From Latrodectus hesperus (Eukaryota > Arthropoda > Arachnida > Araneae > Theridiidae), in the NCBI GenBank assembly GCA_037975125.1, contig CM075856.1, positions 1,297,288-1,361,287 of the forward strand: a stretch of DNA of 64,000 nt. Direction: 5' to 3'. The position numbers were made by a program, and so were the translations under genes. The stretch's first letter is position 1. Every line of letters starts with the position of its first letter. Shown here in pieces: positions 57,961 to 64,000 of the stretch. The notes under the pieces are model-generated. The model searched no databases, had not been told where the DNA came from, and was given only the letters and a program-made list of their open reading frames with translations.

Positions 57961-59700
57961 GTCTGCAAACCCAAAAACAATAAAAGCAAAGTTACCTGAT
58001 ATATTCGGTTTTTTTCACTTGAAATATGAAAGAATTAATTAGAATATATTTTACTTTTAAGCTAATAAAATAAAAGATTTTCACCTATGAAAAATTAATT
58101 TTTAAATATTTATTAATAAAAATACAACTACCGAAAAATATTTATTGTTTTACCACAGTATGCATAATTGTTGAATTTGAAAATCAAAATAAACTTTTAC
58201 TCTGTTTTATTAGTTTTCAGAAATATGCTGTTTTCAGCTCAGAATAGCTTACAGATATTGCTCTCAAATATAATTTTTAATGAAAATTTAATTTCTAAAA
58301 AATAAGATTTCTTTAAAACATTTTTTAAGTAATTTTTTAATAACATTAAAAAATTTTGAAAGAAGATAAAATATTGGAAATTGGCTGCATATAATAACAT
58401 AATCCTAAAAAATAAATTTAAAAAATCACTTACTTCTTCATTTGCTCATAAATCATAACTTAAACCTATTCATGTGTGCATTAAATTTGTAAAATTTATC
58501 ATTAGTTTAATTACAAAACACGTTGTTGCTATTACAACTTAAAATAATACATTTTGGCATATTTTTAAGCAAACTAAATAAAAGACATTCGTTTGTTACT
58601 TTTTTCTAATATTGAAAACAAAACTGTAATGATAATTGAAATATATTTTAAATTATCTCTTTTTAATTACAATTTAAAAATTAGATTTCATTTTGAGAAT
58701 TATGTTCATTTCTAATAATGTCTTAACAAAGTGAAAAAAATAATGTAAAAAGTCATTTTTACAAAATTATATATATATATTCAGAAAAAGAAAAACGAAA
58801 AAAATTCAGAAAAAAAGATAATCGTAGAAAAATTATCGATATAAAAAATTGTTTATTCTGACAACTCTAGATCTCTTAAGATTTATACAGACTTTTCGAA
58901 ATAAATAATGTATTTTTATGAAGATCACATTTTATAAAGAAACGGTTGTACAGTTTTAATGAAAATAATAATTTGCAATTTTATCTCAGAATTTATTTCA
59001 AATTAATATCAGAGACAAAGGAATTTACTTTTAAAATATCATGTCTAACCAACGTTGGTGAATACTTTTGGCCAAATATGATTACCTGAATACACAATTA
59101 CTTTGTTGAAAAAGATAGTTTCCCCAAATTGCGACATTTGTTCATTTATACAATTATATTTATAAATATTTGTTTAATTTTGAGAAAATGTTCTCTTTTT
59201 TTAAACTAAAATATATTTGCATTAGAATAAGAATGACTAGTTTTGAATACGTTATTTTGCTCATTTGTAAATTAAATGAATTCCCCATTCTCATTTATTG
59301 CATTAAATAATATATCCAGTTAATTAAATTAAAGAATTATCTAAGTAATTTCCCCTTCTTTATGAATAAACTAATTAGGCTCATCATCTAAGGTAATTAA
59401 ATAAAAAGTATGATGAGAAATTAAATTATGCATGTGTATGAAAAATTGAAAACTCTACAAATTTATTTATATGACATATTTATCTTATTAAACACTTACA
59501 TCCCAACGCGTTTTCTTTAATTATATTTTTCTCCATCATTGAATAAAGGAAATCCCAACATAAATACAACAAATAAGTTTGTTCATTAATTTGGAATTTT
59601 GTGTCCAAGTAATGAATTACGAATCTCAATTTTGGTGGGAAAATGTACCAAACATAGATATATTTGCATGACATTATTTTTTGATTTTCTCTTATTAGAG
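57961..59700. other. AT-rich desert
   Basis: Nothing recognisable. Confidence 0.55.
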
Positions 59701-59706
59701 AGATGA

Positions 59707-59810
59707 AAGCTCTAGTGCCTCAGTAGCTTCGCATCGCTGCGCGTTAAATACAACAAAGGTAAGCATTATTTGCTGCGTCCCATGATTGGTAGGATGATCA
59801 CATTCTCCCT
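59707..59810 (+). mobile_element. SINE head preceding the tandem array
   Basis: GCCTCAGTAGCTTCGCATCG and the following GGTAAGCATTATTTGCTGCG, then GGTAGGATGATCACATTCTC, align in order with the head of the SINE at 55004-55400 (GGCTCAGTAGCTTCACGCCG; GTGAAGCATCATCGGCTGCG; GGTTGAGAGGGTGACCACGT). It runs directly into unit 1 of the array, at the same position where the SINE body begins. Confidence 0.78.
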
Positions 59811-61140
59811 CACTGAAATGTATGAACGCCGTGGGCTTATGACGCATACGCGTTACTCAGTGACACTCAAAATCGTTTCGCTTTTGTGGTGTGGATGTGG
59901 ACAGGATGGTGCCAGCTCAAGTTTAAGCTTTTCACCTAACCGTGATTGATTGAGAGTTTATCAAACTTGTTAACCTTGAGGTATAGGTGAGTGTCTCTCT
60001 CACTGAAATGAATGAACGCCGTGGGCTTATGACGCGTACGCGTTACTCAGTGACACTCAAAATCGTTTCGCTTTTGTGGTGTGGATGTGGATAAGATGGT
60101 GCCATCACAAGTGTAAGCTTTTCACCTAACCGTGATTGATTGAGAGTATATCAAACTTGTTAACCTTGAGGTATAGGTGAGTGTCTCTCTCACTGAAATG
60201 TATGAACGCCGTGGGCTTATGACGCGTACGCGTTACTCAGTGACACTCAAAATCGTTTCGCTTTTGTGGTGTGGATGTGGACAGGATGGTGCCAGCTCAA
60301 GTGTAAGCTTTTCACCTAACCGTGATTGATTGAGAGTGTATCAAACTTGTTAATCTTGAGGTACAGATGAGTGTCTCTCTCACTGAAGTGAATGAACACC
60401 ATGGGCTTATGACGCGTACGCGATACTCAGTGATACTCAAAATCATTTCGCTTTTGTGGTGTGGATTTGGACAGGATGGTGCCAGCACAAGTGTAACCTT
60501 TTCCCCTGACCGTGATTGATCGAGAGTATTTCAAGCTGTTAACCTTGAGGTATAGGTGAATGTCTCTCTCACTGAAATGTATGAACGCCGTGGGCTTATG
60601 ACGCGTACGCGTTACTCAGTGACACTCAAAATCGTTTCGCTTGTTGTGGTGTGGATGTGGACAGGATGGTGCCAGCTCAAGTGTAAGCTTTTCACCTAAC
60701 CGTGATTGGAAACCGTGATTGATTGAGAGTATATCAAACTTGTTAACCTTGAGGTACAGATGAGTGTCTCTTTCACTGAAGTGAATGAACACCATGGGCT
60801 TATGACGCGTACGCGATACTCAGTGATACTCAAAATCGTTTCGCTTTTGTAGTGTGGATGTTTACAGGATGGTGCCAGCACAAGTGTAACCTTTTCCCCT
60901 GACCGTGATTGATCGAGAGTATTTCAAGCTGTTAACCTTGAGGTCTAGGTGAGTGTCTCTCTCACTGAAATGTACGAACGCCGTGGGCTTATGACGCGTA
61001 CGCGTTATTCAGTGACACTCAAAATCGTTTAATTGTTGTGGTGTGTATGTGGACAGGAAAGGGCCAGTTCAGGTGTGACCTTTCCACCTGACCGTGATTG
61101 ATTGAGAGTTTTTGAAGCCCGTTAACCTTGAGGTATAGTC
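59811..61140 (+). repeat. Tandem array of seven ~190-bp units derived from a SINE body
   Basis: Units start at CACTGAA(A/G)TG: 59811, 60001, 60191, 60381, 60570, 60774 and 60963 (periods 190, 190, 190, 189, 204, 189). Each contains GAACGCCGTGGGCTTATGAC, a CpG-rich ACGCGTACGCG, GGTGCCAGCTCAAGTGT and CACCTAACCGTGATTGATTG. These align with the body of the SINE at 55 kb. Units 4 and 6 share private variants (GAACACCATGGG, GCGATACTCAGTGATACTC), and units 3 and 5 both end GAGGTACAGATGAGTG, so units 3-4 appear duplicated as 5-6. Unit 5 has a 15-bp internal duplication of its ACCGTGATTG segment. The array exits into non-repeated sequence after GAGGTATAGTCCGGGGCTTA. Confidence 0.93.
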
Positions 61141-63717
<2,577 letters not shown>

Positions 63718-64000
63718 CAGTATGTCCACTAAAGTCCCTTGCCGCCCTCTTAAATTCAGAACGGCTGCTAATTTACAAAAGTGATGTCTAGGTATAGTAA
63801 AGAAGCCATGCGCTACTAAATGAAACAGACTACTGCGCCACCTGATGGAAAACTGCGGAGTTATCATTCCTATCACTAAAATGGAACGAGATAGAGAGAA
63901 AAAGTGAGTTACAAAGTTGTTGAGCATCCTCGATTTAGTACGAAAAGATACCTTGTAGGCATTACTGTGAAGAATATAATCGGTTAAAACGCGCATTATG
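63718..64000. mobile_element. Possible end of a DNA transposon inserted in the TA array (cut by the window edge)
   Basis: Directly after the TA array comes CAGTATGTCCACTAAAGTCC and GC-richer sequence (CTTGCCGCCCTC, CTGCGCCACCTGATGG). An abrupt change of composition at a TA dinucleotide, with a CAGT start, fits a Tc1/mariner-type terminus. The other end and any transposase lie outside the window, so the family is unknown. Confidence 0.45.

Noticed and set aside
59811..61140. Possible coding tandem-repeat protein (for example silk-like) in the 190-bp array
   Set aside because: 190 is not a multiple of three, frames close within units, and the unit matches a SINE body.

Overview
This looks like AT-rich nuclear DNA (roughly three quarters A+T by eye, not computed) from an arthropod. 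My best guess is an araneomorph spider. That guess is inference: the Tc1, mariner, LINE and SINE families resemble ones I associate with orb-weaver genomes, and no search was run. I see no bacterial gene, CRISPR array, intact tRNA or rRNA gene, or viral element.

Almost everything recognisable is mobile-element debris. It includes two Tc1-like elements with both terminal repeats (2.03-3.49 kb and 27.63-29.04 kb) and at least four older Tc1-like remnants (19.5, 24.7, 33.6 and 34.3 kb). There are two mariners with both ends (41.69-42.56 kb, internally deleted; 48.71-49.97 kb, nearly intact) and a mariner scrap at 37.7 kb. Non-LTR (LINE) fragments lie at 7.1, 29.1, 37.1, 46.9, 52.9 and 54.3 kb. 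Several SINEs lie at 4.8, 10.9, 33.0, 38.9, 51.4 and 55.0 kb, most with target-site duplications. No transposase or reverse transcriptase is intact. Fourteen long (TA)n arrays, totalling nearly 2 kb, punctuate the window.

Layout. 0-8 kb: quiet AT DNA, a decayed Tc1 element, a 0.5-kb segmental duplication in which one copy carries a SINE, and a LINE RNase H relic with a ~142-bp triplication. 8-27 kb: mostly AT-rich desert with TA arrays and Tc1 relics. 27-31 kb: a Tc1 element lodged in a TA array beside a LINE relic. 31-43 kb: SINEs, two Tc1 relics, a LINE 3' end, a minisatellite and a deleted mariner. 40-51 kb: at least two, probably three, diverged copies of one ancient repeat; a fresh mariner sits in one copy and another copy supplies the empty site. 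46.6-47.9 kb: the only candidate host gene, whose last coding exon appears split by an 818-bp LINE-derived insertion with a 15-bp target duplication. 52.9-55.4 kb: two LINE fragments and a SINE. 59.7-61.15 kb: a tandem array of seven ~190-bp units that appears to have been amplified from the body of a SINE of the family found at 55 kb. The window ends in a TA array followed by what looks like the end of another DNA transposon.

The best material for follow-up is the SINE-derived array, the two paralogous empty sites, and the interrupted candidate exon at 46.6-47.9 kb.
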